Source of the DNA: Streptosporangiaceae bacterium
Lineage (GTDB): Bacteria > Actinomycetota > Actinomycetes > Streptosporangiales > Streptosporangiaceae
Direction: 5' to 3'
Assembly: GCA_030039155.1 (NCBI GenBank)
Contig: JASHQL010000050.1
Location: 1 to 64,000 of the forward strand
DNA length: 64,000 bases
Shown here: piece by piece, positions 1 through 7,784 of the stretch
Position numbering within the stretch: the first letter of the stretch is position 1
How the letters are laid out: every line of letters starts with the position of its first letter
Program-made: the position numbers and the translations under genes
The notes under the pieces: model-generated
Database searches by the model: none
Told to the model about the DNA's origin: nothing
The model's input: the letters and a program-made list of their open reading frames with translations, nothing else

Positions 1-660
1 GCCGGCAACATGCCGGTCGCCGTGCACCTGTCACCGGGCAAGCTCGGCCTTGCCGCAGCCGGGAGCGGCCAGCTGACGCTGACCGTCGCGGCCGGGCCGT
101 CGCCAGCGTGCGGTGAGGTCAGCCTGGACGTGCCGGCCGGCCTGACCGTCGAGCCGGCCGGGCCGCTCCGCTACGACCTTGCCGGGCTCGGCCACCAGGC
201 CTGGCAGCTCACGGTCACGGCGGCCGGGTCACCGCCGCCGGCCGGCCGCAGCTTCATTGCCGCGCAGATCAGCGACCAGGCGGGTCAGCTGATCGAGGAC
301 GCTGCCATGGTGACGAACGGGGCGCCGGCCGGGGATGAACCAGCGGCCGCGGTCACGCTGGCCGCCCGGACGCTGGCGCTGCGGCCAGGCGAGGCTGGCG
401 TCATCTCGGCTCGGATCGACAACAAGGCAAGCTCGGCGCTGCGCGGCGAGGCCCAGCTGCTCTCACCGCACGGCAGCTGGCAGCAGGTCACGCCGTGGAC
501 GACCGGCTTCAGCGTGCCAGCAGGCGCGGCCACCGACGTGTCGTTCCAGGTGACCGCGCCCGCCGCGGCACGGCCAGGCCAGCAGTGGTGGGCAATCGTC
601 AAGGTGATGTACTTCGGCAGGCTCGCCTACACCGAGGCGGTGCAGGTCACCATCGGCTAG
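1..660 (+). CDS. C-terminal part of a secreted/large protein with beta-sandwich (NEW3/NPCBM-associated-like) repeats; 5' end outside window
   Basis: Open frame from window start to TAG at 660; Ala/Gly/Pro-rich beta-type sequence with 'LRPGEAGVISARIDNKASSALRGEAQL' and 'VPAGAATDVSFQVTAPA' as in alpha-galactosidase/mannosidase-associated C-terminal domains. Confidence 0.5.
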   Translation, partial: AGNMPVAVHLSPGKLGLAAAGSGQLTLTVAAGPSPACGEVSLDVPAGLTVEPAGPLRYDLAGLGHQAWQLTVTAAGSPPPAGRSFIAAQISDQAGQLIEDAAMVTNGAPAGDEPAAAVTLAARTLALRPGEAGVISARIDNKASSALRGEAQLLSPHGSWQQVTPWTTGFSVPAGAATDVSFQVTAPAAARPGQQWWAIVKVMYFGRLAYTEAVQVTIG

Positions 661-825
661 CCCGCAGGTCAGCGGCGCAGTGTAAGCGCGTCGGGCAGGG
701 TAGCTGGCCACGATGCCCGCCAGCACATGGTTCACGCGAAGTTCGCCGAGACGGGAAATTTTTGTCGCCGCTTCGGTCCCCTTTTCCGCACCCGCGCTGT
801 TTCATTAGTGAAGACGACCCCAGCC

Positions 826-3339
826 ATGAGGACCGGCCCCCGCGATCAGATGACCGCCGCGATCAGCGTTGAGCCGGCCGGGAACCTGCCGGCCGAGCCG
901 AACAGCTTCATCGGCCGCGAGCGCGACCTCGCGGACCTGACCAGGCTGCTTGGCCACGTCCGCGTGCTCACCCTGTGCGGCCCCGGCGGGATCGGCAAGA
1001 CCAGGCTGGCGGTGCGGCTGGCGGCGCAGCTCACCGGGCCCGATCTCGCCGACGGCGCCTGGCTGGCTGACCTGGCCGACACCGTCGACCCGGCGCTGGT
1101 GCCCCGGCGGGTCGCGGCCACCCTCGGCATCAGGGACGAGCCGGACCGGCCGGTAGCCGAGACGCTGGCCGACGCGATCAGGCCGCGCCGGATGCTGCTG
1201 GTGCTCGACACCTGCGAGCACGTGATCGAGGCGACCGCCACGCTGGTGCAGCACCTGCTCGCCAGCTGCCCGCAGCTGCGGGTCGTGGTGACAAGCAGGG
1301 AGCCACTGCGAGTGCGCGGCGAGACCGTCTGGCGGGTGCCGCCGCTCGCGCTGCCGCCGGCCGCCGGGGAGCCCGGCCCGGACCTGGCCGAGCACGAGGC
1401 GATCAAGTTGTTCGTGGACCGGGCCGCGGCGGTCAGGCCGGCCTTCGCGCTCGGCCCGGAGAACTCGGCAGCGGTGCGGCGGCTGGTCCGCACGCTGGAC
1501 GGGGTGCCGCTGGCGATCGAGCTGGCGGCCGCCAGGGTGCGCGCGCTGTCCATCGAGCAGATCGCCACCAGGATCGACGACAGGTTCCAGCTGCTGGCCT
1601 CCGGTGACCGGACCGCGCCGCCGCGCCAGCGCACGCTGCGCGCCGCGGTGGACTGGAGCTACAACCTGCTCACCGGTACCGAGCAGATCCTGCTGCGCAG
1701 GCTGTCGGTGTTCGCCGGGTGGAACCTGGAGATGGCCGAGCAGGTCTGCGCGGACGCGCAGCTTCCGGCCGCCCAGGTGCTCGACGAGCTCGCCGCCCTG
1801 ATCGACAAGTCGCTGGTGGCGCTGGACGGCGAGGTGGCCGGTCAGGCCAGGTACCGGCTGCCCGACACGATCAGGGAGTACGCCACCGACTGCCTGGTTG
1901 CGGCCGGCGAGCTTGACGCGATCAGGCTGCGGCAGGTCGAGCAGATGAGCCAGCTCGCCCAGGCGGTCGTCGAGCGGGTCTTCAAGCGCGGCGACCCGCC
2001 CTGGCCGGAGCGGGTCGCCATCTACAACCGGTGTACCGCCGAGCTGCCGAACTTCCGCATCGCGCTGGCTGCCTGCCTGGAGTTCGGGCTGGCCGAGCAG
2101 GGGCTGCGGCTGTGCTCGACGCTGCGCTCGCCGTGGATCGTGAACGGGGACGTGACCGAGGGCCTCGCCTGGTTCGAGAAGTTCTTCGCGCTCGACGGGC
2201 AGGCACCGGCCGGGTCCAGCGGGGTCGTCCCCCCCGGGCGGGCCGGCGCGCCGGCCCTGGCCTGGGCGCTGATGATGCGCGCGGAACTGGCCTTCGAGCA
2301 GCAGGACTACCAGCTGGCCGCGCGGTCCGCCCGGCAGGGCCTGGAAGTCTGCCAGGCCGAGCGCCTGCCGGGGACGGCCGGCGCACAGCGCCTGCTCGGC
2401 CTGATCAGCCTGCGCTCGGGTGACCAGCGGGCGGCGCTGGCGCTCGCCGAGTCGGCGCTGGCCGCCGCCAGGTCGGACGGCGACGAATGGGAGGAAGGGC
2501 TGTCGCTGTCCGCGCTTGCCCTGGTGCGGGCCAGGCTCGGCGACCTGGCCGCGGCGCAGCAGGCATTCGAGCAGGCACTTGAGCTGCTGGTTGACAACAA
2601 CCGGTGGGGCTACGCGCACACGCTGTACGGCGTCGGCAGCCTGGCCAGGGCGCGCGGGGACCACGCGGCCGCGATCAAGCGCTTCACCGAGGCGCTCGAG
2701 CTGTTCAGGGAGATCGACGCCAGACCGGAGATCGCCAGGTCGCTGGCCGGCATCGGCTGGGTGGCGCTGGCCAGCCGGGACCTGGAACTCGCCGGTGCCA
2801 GCCTCACCGAGAGCATCGGGCTCAGCCTGGCTACCGGTCACCGGCTGGCGATCGCCCGCGGGCTCGAGGCGTTCGCCGCGCTCGCCGTGCTGCGCGGCGA
2901 GCCGCGCACCGGGCTGCGGCTGCAGGGCGCCGCCCGCGCCCTGCGGGCCGGCGCCAGCCAGGTCAGCAGCATCCAGGAGCAGGCCAGGCTGGATGAGCTG
3001 GTCGGCGCTGCGCAGCCGGCCGTCGGCAAGGACGAGGCGCTGGAGCTGCTGGTGGCCGGGACGCGGCTGACCGCGTACGAGGCCGTCACGCTGGCCATCG
3101 GGCTCGCCGAACCGGCGCACGGCGGGCCCGGGCAGCCAGGCGACGGCGGCCTGACCCCGCGCGAGCTCGAGATCGCCGGCCTGATCGCCAGGGGGCTGTC
3201 CAACCGCGCTATCGCGCACGAGCTGGTGATCAGCCCGGCCACCGCGGCCAGGCACGTGGCCAACATCTTCACCAAGCTCGGCTTCAGCTCCAGGTCCCAG
3301 CTCGCCGCCTGGGCGGCCAAGCGGGACCAGTCTGCGTAG
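826..3339 (+). CDS. Large ATPase-type transcriptional regulator (NB-ARC/AAA-like N-terminus, TPR middle, LuxR HTH C-terminus)
   Basis: P-loop GPGGIGKTRLAVRLA, 'MLLVLDTCEHVIEA', TPR-like Ala/Leu repeats, C-terminal 'LTPRELEIAGLIARGLSNRAIAHELVISPATAARHVANIFTKLGFSSRSQLAAW' LuxR HTH; start ambiguous (727, 826 or 850). Confidence 0.9.
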   Translation: MRTGPRDQMTAAISVEPAGNLPAEPNSFIGRERDLADLTRLLGHVRVLTLCGPGGIGKTRLAVRLAAQLTGPDLADGAWLADLADTVDPALVPRRVAATLGIRDEPDRPVAETLADAIRPRRMLLVLDTCEHVIEATATLVQHLLASCPQLRVVVTSREPLRVRGETVWRVPPLALPPAAGEPGPDLAEHEAIKLFVDRAAAVRPAFALGPENSAAVRRLVRTLDGVPLAIELAAARVRALSIEQIATRIDDRFQLLASGDRTAPPRQRTLRAAVDWSYNLLTGTEQILLRRLSVFAGWNLEMAEQVCADAQLPAAQVLDELAALIDKSLVALDGEVAGQARYRLPDTIREYATDCLVAAGELDAIRLRQVEQMSQLAQAVVERVFKRGDPPWPERVAIYNRCTAELPNFRIALAACLEFGLAEQGLRLCSTLRSPWIVNGDVTEGLAWFEKFFALDGQAPAGSSGVVPPGRAGAPALAWALMMRAELAFEQQDYQLAARSARQGLEVCQAERLPGTAGAQRLLGLISLRSGDQRAALALAESALAAARSDGDEWEEGLSLSALALVRARLGDLAAAQQAFEQALELLVDNNRWGYAHTLYGVGSLARARGDHAAAIKRFTEALELFREIDARPEIARSLAGIGWVALASRDLELAGASLTESIGLSLATGHRLAIARGLEAFAALAVLRGEPRTGLRLQGAARALRAGASQVSSIQEQARLDELVGAAQPAVGKDEALELLVAGTRLTAYEAVTLAIGLAEPAHGGPGQPGDGGLTPRELEIAGLIARGLSNRAIAHELVISPATAARHVANIFTKLGFSSRSQLAAWAAKRDQSA

Positions 3340-3341
3340 CT

Positions 3342-3382
3342 GGCTACATATCCGCCAGCCCGGCCTACATAGTGGCCAGCCC
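3342..3382. repeat. Tandem imperfect direct repeat (GGCTACATATCCGCCAGCCC / GGCCTACATAGTGGCCAGCCC)
   Basis: Two adjacent about 20-bp units immediately after the LuxR-regulator stop; another CTACATA occurs near 3561. Confidence 0.6.
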
Positions 3383-3520
3383 GCGGTTCTGCACATCTGA
3401 ATGGCGAATTAGGACCATGTGCGGGCCTGGCCGGCTCACCTACGGTTCAAGCCTGGGGCACGGCGCCGGCCCGCGGCAGGCCACGAGGAGGGGATGGCCT
3501 GCACCGCACGGCCGGCGCCC

Positions 3521-3555
3521 CCGGCAGGCCCAGCCCCGTCGTCTGGGCCTGCCGG
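3521..3555. promoter_or_regulatory. Perfect 13-bp inverted repeat, 9-nt loop (possible leader hairpin/terminator/operator)
   Basis: CCGGCAGGCCCAG-ccccgtcgt-CTGGGCCTGCCGG, 107 nt upstream of the ANL-like ORF. Confidence 0.6.
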
Positions 3556-3661
3556 GCCAGCTACATACCGACTACACATTCCTGACGATGTGCCAGGCCG
3601 GCCTGCGTCGGTACGGTCGCGATGTCGGGGCTTCTCCGAGGGACACCGGAGGTAGGGCCAG

Positions 3662-4489
3662 ATGACCACTGCGACGTCGGCTGGCGACGTCACGGTCACC
3701 CAGCGGCTGCTGTGCGCAGCCGCCGGCTACGGTGCCAGGCCCGCGCTGATCAGCCGGGCACCGGCCCAGGCCTACAGCTACGCCGAGCTGGCGTTCCTGG
3801 TCAGGCACGCGGCCGCCGGGCTGGCCTGGCGCGGGGTGCGACCGCGGGATGTGGTGGGGGTGTACGTGCCGGACGCGGCACGTTACCTGCTGAGCTGCCA
3901 CGCGATCAGGGCGGCTGGTGCCGTGCCCTCGCCGGTCACCGACGGGCTGACCGTCGCCGAGATGGCAGGCCAGCTCGCCGACTGCGGCGCCCGCATGCTG
4001 ATCACCGCGCCACCGCTGGCCATGGCCAGCATCGCCGCGGCCGACAGGTCCTGGGTCAGGCAGGTGATCTGCTTCGGCGACGCGCCAGGCGCCACCCCGT
4101 TCGACGCGCTGCTCGGCGTCGGCGCGCTGCAGCCGACCCGGATGCGCGCGCATGACCTGGCGCTGCTGTCCTACCGGCGCAGGGCCGACGGCGTGCTCGG
4201 CCAGGCCGCGCTCACCCACATGGAACTGGACTTCGAGCTGGCCAGGCTGGCCGAGGACGCGGCGATCGGGCAGCGCGACGTGGTGCTCGCCACCCCGCCG
4301 GCCGGCGACGGCCGTGCGTATACCGCCTACCTGGACCATGTGCTGCTCGGCGGCGCCAAGGTGGTGGCTACGCCCGCCGACGACATCGCCGCCGCCGCCA
4401 GCGAGCACAGCGGCACCGCGGCGATCATTCCGACCGGCGCGCGCGGCGCGCTGAGCGAAGCACTCCGGGTGTTCGCGGTCGTCCGTTAG
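3662..4489 (+). CDS. Truncated AMP-binding (ANL/acyl-CoA synthetase)-like protein, probably non-catalytic
   Basis: 275 aa; 'ARPALISRAPAQAYSYAELAFLVRHAAAGLAWRGVRPRDVVGVYVPDAARYLLSCHAIRAAGAVPSPV' typical ANL N-terminal fold; P-loop region reads LSYRRRADGVLGQAALTH and there is no C-terminal domain. Confidence 0.75.
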   Translation: MTTATSAGDVTVTQRLLCAAAGYGARPALISRAPAQAYSYAELAFLVRHAAAGLAWRGVRPRDVVGVYVPDAARYLLSCHAIRAAGAVPSPVTDGLTVAEMAGQLADCGARMLITAPPLAMASIAAADRSWVRQVICFGDAPGATPFDALLGVGALQPTRMRAHDLALLSYRRRADGVLGQAALTHMELDFELARLAEDAAIGQRDVVLATPPAGDGRAYTAYLDHVLLGGAKVVATPADDIAAAASEHSGTAAIIPTGARGALSEALRVFAVVR

Positions 4490-4962
4490 ACCGCAGGCGG
4501 TCGGTTCTCGTACGGCGTGCTGAGCACGATCGTGGTGTGCGTGGACACGCTGGCAGCCGCGCGGATCTCCTGCAGCAGGTCCTCAAGCGCACCCGGCGAG
4601 GCGACCCTGACCTTGAGTATGTAGTTCTCGTCGCCCGCCACGCTGTGGCAGGCCTCGATCGCGCCCAGGTGGGCAAGCCGGTCAGGCACGTCGTCGGGCG
4701 CTGCCGGGTCGAACGGCTTGATCGACACGAACGCGGTCAGCGGCAGGCCGACCTTCTCCGGGCTGATCTGTGCCGCGTAGCCGCTGATCACGCCGCGCTC
4801 CTCAAGCCGGCGCACCCGCTGCTGGGCGGCCGAGACCGAAAGGCCGGTGCGCTTTGCCAGCTCGGTGAAGCTCATCCGGCCGTCCGCGGCCAGCAGCGCG
4901 AGGATCTGGCGGTTGGTGTCCTCCACCTGCGCAACGGTAGCGCCTGCCAGCACCCGGCCCAC
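4486..4962 (-). CDS. Lrp/AsnC family transcriptional regulator
   Basis: 'DTNRQILALLAADGRMSFTELAKRTGLSVSAAQQRVRRLEERGVISGYAAQISPEKVGLPLTAFVSI' classic Lrp HTH + RAM domain; exact start uncertain. Confidence 0.93.
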   Translation of the reverse strand: MGRVLAGATVAQVEDTNRQILALLAADGRMSFTELAKRTGLSVSAAQQRVRRLEERGVISGYAAQISPEKVGLPLTAFVSIKPFDPAAPDDVPDRLAHLGAIEACHSVAGDENYILKVRVASPGALEDLLQEIRAAASVSTHTTIVLSTPYENRPPAV

Positions 4963-5136
4963 CCGGCAGGTAACGGCTCAGCCAGCAGGTAACGGCCCGG
5001 TCTCGGGCCTTACGCTCGGATAACCGAACGACGTGGCCTGCTGCCTGCCGCAGGCCTGCCAGGTACGCTCCGGGCAACGTGCATATCGCAGTCACGGCGG
5101 CGGGCGTCGCCGCGAGCCGAAGCGGCGGAGGCTGGC

Positions 5137-6339
5137 ATGGCGCAGATTGTGCTCGATCACGTCGACAAGCTCTATCCGGGCGGTGTCAAGGGCATCGACG
5201 GGCTCAACCTGGCCATCTCGGACGGCGAGTTCATGGTGCTGGTCGGCCCGTCCGGCTGCGGCAAGTCCACCGCGCTGCGGTCGATCGCCGGGCTCGAGGA
5301 GATCACCTCTGGCACCATCTCCATCGGCAGCCGGGTGGTGAACGACCTGCCGCCGAAGGACCGCGACATCGCGATGGTGTTCCAGAACTACGCGCTCTAC
5401 CCGCACATGACCGTCGAGCAGAACCTGGCCTTCGGCCTGCAGCAGCGCAAGACGCCGAAGGACGAGATCCGCCGCAGGGTAGCCGAGACCGCCAGGATGC
5501 TCGGCCTTGACGAGTACCTCAAGCGCAAGCCGGCCGCGCTGTCCGGTGGCCAGCGGCAGCGGGTGGCGATGGGCCGCGCGATCGTCCGCGAGCCGCAGGC
5601 ATTCCTGATGGACGAGCCGCTGTCGAACCTGGACGCCAAGCTCCGGGTGTCGATGCGCGCCTCGCTCGCCCAGTTGCACGACCGGCTCGGCGTCACCACC
5701 GTCTACGTCACCCACGACCAGGTCGAGGCGATGACCCTTGGCCAGCGGGTCTGCGTGCTGCGCGACGGCAAGCTGCAGCAGGTCGACACGCCGCAGCGGC
5801 TCTACAACTCGCCGGTCAACCTGTTCGTGGCCGGCTTCATCGGCTCGCCGGCGATGAACTTCGTGACTGCCAGGCTGGTCAAGGACGGTGGCGCCAGCGC
5901 GGTGTTCGCCGGGCACAAGCTCGCGGTGCCTGACTCGCTGCTGTCGGCCAGGCCCGGCCTTGACGGCTACTTCGACAGGGACGTCATCCTCGGCGTGCGC
6001 CCCTCGGACTTCGAGGACGCCGCGCTCGCCGAGCCGAGCTGGTCCCGGGTGCCGGTGCAGCCGAGCGTCACCGAGGAGCTGGGCAGCGAGATCCACGTCA
6101 TCTTCCCGATCGAGACCGCGCCGGTGCAGCATGCCAGCATCACCGACGCCAGGTCTGACGGCGACGACGACGAGGCGATCCCGCTGGCCGGCAACCGGAC
6201 CATGTGGACCGCCAGGGTTGCGGCGCGCAGCCAGATCCGCCCTGGCTCGGTTGCCGAGCTGGCCGTCGACACCTCGAACCTGCAGTTCTTCGATCCGGAC
6301 AGCGGGCTGGCCGTCGGCCAGCAGCCGGCCGGCGGCTGA
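5137..6339 (+). CDS. Sugar ABC transporter ATP-binding protein (MsmX/UgpC/MsiK family)
   Basis: Walker A GPSGCGKSTALRSIAGLEE, LSGGQRQRVAMGRAIVREPQAFLMDEPLSNLDAKLRVSMR, C-terminal TOBE/MalK regulatory region. Confidence 0.95.
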   Translation: MAQIVLDHVDKLYPGGVKGIDGLNLAISDGEFMVLVGPSGCGKSTALRSIAGLEEITSGTISIGSRVVNDLPPKDRDIAMVFQNYALYPHMTVEQNLAFGLQQRKTPKDEIRRRVAETARMLGLDEYLKRKPAALSGGQRQRVAMGRAIVREPQAFLMDEPLSNLDAKLRVSMRASLAQLHDRLGVTTVYVTHDQVEAMTLGQRVCVLRDGKLQQVDTPQRLYNSPVNLFVAGFIGSPAMNFVTARLVKDGGASAVFAGHKLAVPDSLLSARPGLDGYFDRDVILGVRPSDFEDAALAEPSWSRVPVQPSVTEELGSEIHVIFPIETAPVQHASITDARSDGDDDEAIPLAGNRTMWTARVAARSQIRPGSVAELAVDTSNLQFFDPDSGLAVGQQPAGG

Positions 6340-6345
6340 GCCAGG

Positions 6346-6492
6346 ATGGCCGGCCGGTTCAGCAGGGTCCCGGCCGTGATCCAGGCGCTCGAGTCCCGGC
6401 ACAACGACCAGGACCGGGGAATCCGCAGGCGCGTCAGGAAGACGCTCGCGCACTACCGGCGGACCGGGAAGGTCACCGACGCCGCTCACTAG
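6346..6492 (+). CDS. Small basic hypothetical protein (48 aa)
   Basis: ATG 7 nt after the ATPase gene stop; MAGRFSRVPAVIQALESRHNDQDRGIRRRVRKTLAHYRRTGKVTDAAH; below the size cutoff of the supplied ORF track. Confidence 0.4.
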   Translation: MAGRFSRVPAVIQALESRHNDQDRGIRRRVRKTLAHYRRTGKVTDAAH

Positions 6493-6674
6493 CGGCTACC
6501 ACCCGGCCGGGCTCCGCTGCCAGCCGGCGAGATCGCCGCGTCCAGCATGTCCTTGGTCAAGCTTGTCATGCTCGCATCGAGGTGTTTTGGCCCGAGCGAC
6601 CGGCGAACGTGGTCATTCTGTACTCATCACCACACGGCGCAACCACCACGAGACATGACCCGATGGAGGTAGGA

Positions 6675-7004
6675 ATGGGCGCAAGCTACGAAGGCAGCCA
6701 GTCGTTCCCCGCGAACGGTGCCGCCGTCTTCCAGGCCGCCATGCAAGCCGTGCCGCAGAGCGGGTTCAAGCTGAAGGGCTCCGACCCGGAAGCAGGCCAG
6801 ATCAAGGCCAGCAAGGGCCTGAGCCTGATGTCATGGGGCGAGACCATCACGATCACGGTCGGTGCCGACGGCAGGGTCACCATCAAGAGCGCGAGCCTCG
6901 CATTCCAGCTCGTCGCCTACGGCAAGAATCAGGCCAACGTGAACAAGCTGTTCGCCGCGATCGGAGCACTGCTGCAGGCCGAGCCTTCCGCCCCGCAGCC
7001 GTAA
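6675..7004 (+). CDS. Conserved hypothetical small protein
   Basis: Strong SD (GGAGGTAGGA) before ATG; 'YEGSQSFPANGAAVFQAAMQAVPQSGFKLKGSDPEAGQIKASKGLSLMSWGETITITV'. Confidence 0.75.
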   Translation: MGASYEGSQSFPANGAAVFQAAMQAVPQSGFKLKGSDPEAGQIKASKGLSLMSWGETITITVGADGRVTIKSASLAFQLVAYGKNQANVNKLFAAIGALLQAEPSAPQP

Positions 7005-7076
7005 CGGCAGCCAGCCGGCGGTGCTCGGCCTGCACGGCAGCTGCAACGGATGAGCTGACCGCGGCGTCCAAGTTCC

Positions 7077-7439
7077 GTGCGCCTGAGCATGCTGGCAGTC
7101 GTGATGGCAGGCATCTGCGTGCTGGCAGGCTGCGGCGCCAGCCCCGGCGATGAGCAGACCGTGCACGGGACGTTCGTCCGGGTGGGCGGCCCGGCACCGG
7201 GCGCGGCTGTCCCGCTGCCAGGCAGCATCACCGCCCGCGCCAGCAACGGCCGGACGTTCACTGCCGCGGCCGGCCGCAGCGGGCGCTTTACGCTGTCGCT
7301 GCCGCCCGGCAGCTACCTGGTGACCGGACGCAGCCCGCTGCTGCAGTCGGGGCAGCTGGCCTGCGCCGCGACCGGCCGGCTGCGGGTCAGCCGCGGCAAG
7401 GCCGCCGGGCCGGTCACCGTCGTCTGCTCGGTGTCCTAG
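7077..7439 (+). CDS. Small predicted lipoprotein (carboxypeptidase-regulatory-like beta domain)
   Basis: Signal peptide with lipobox 'MRLSMLAVVMAGICVLAGCGAS', then 'NGRTFTAAAGRSGRFTLSLPPGSYLVTGRSP'. Confidence 0.65.
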   Translation: MRLSMLAVVMAGICVLAGCGASPGDEQTVHGTFVRVGGPAPGAAVPLPGSITARASNGRTFTAAAGRSGRFTLSLPPGSYLVTGRSPLLQSGQLACAATGRLRVSRGKAAGPVTVVCSVS

Positions 7440-7574
7440 CGGCCCGCGCGGCCCGCCCGCCGAGACGCGGCGCTGACCGGACCGAGCGCAAGGTCATGGA
7501 CGGCGCCGCCGCCAAGTGCCAGGCTCATGTCTTGCCGGGCAGCGTGGCAGCCGATGTCTGCGAGGGAGAACGTG

Positions 7575-7784
7575 ATGAGCGTGTACAGGGTGACCGAGAT
7601 CATCGGGACGAGCAGCACATCATGGGAGGACGCCGCAGCGCAGGCGATCAAGACAGCCGCCGCGACGATCCGCGACCTGCGGGTCGCCGAGGTCGTCAAG
7701 CAAGATATCCACCTGGACGAGGACGGCGCGATCACCTACCGCACCAAGATCCAGCTCTCCTTCAAGTACGAGTCAGAGCACTAG
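7575..7784 (+). CDS. Dodecin family flavin-binding protein
   Basis: 69 aa MSVYRVTEIIGTSSTSWEDAAAQAIKTAAATIRDLRVAEVVKQDIHLDEDGAITYRTKIQLSFKYE. Confidence 0.92.
   Translation: MSVYRVTEIIGTSSTSWEDAAAQAIKTAAATIRDLRVAEVVKQDIHLDEDGAITYRTKIQLSFKYESEH

Noticed and set aside
805-3396. 863-aa minus-strand ORF opposite the LuxR regulator
   Set aside because: Low-complexity Gly/Pro/Arg/Gln translation; spurious mirror of a clear coding gene.
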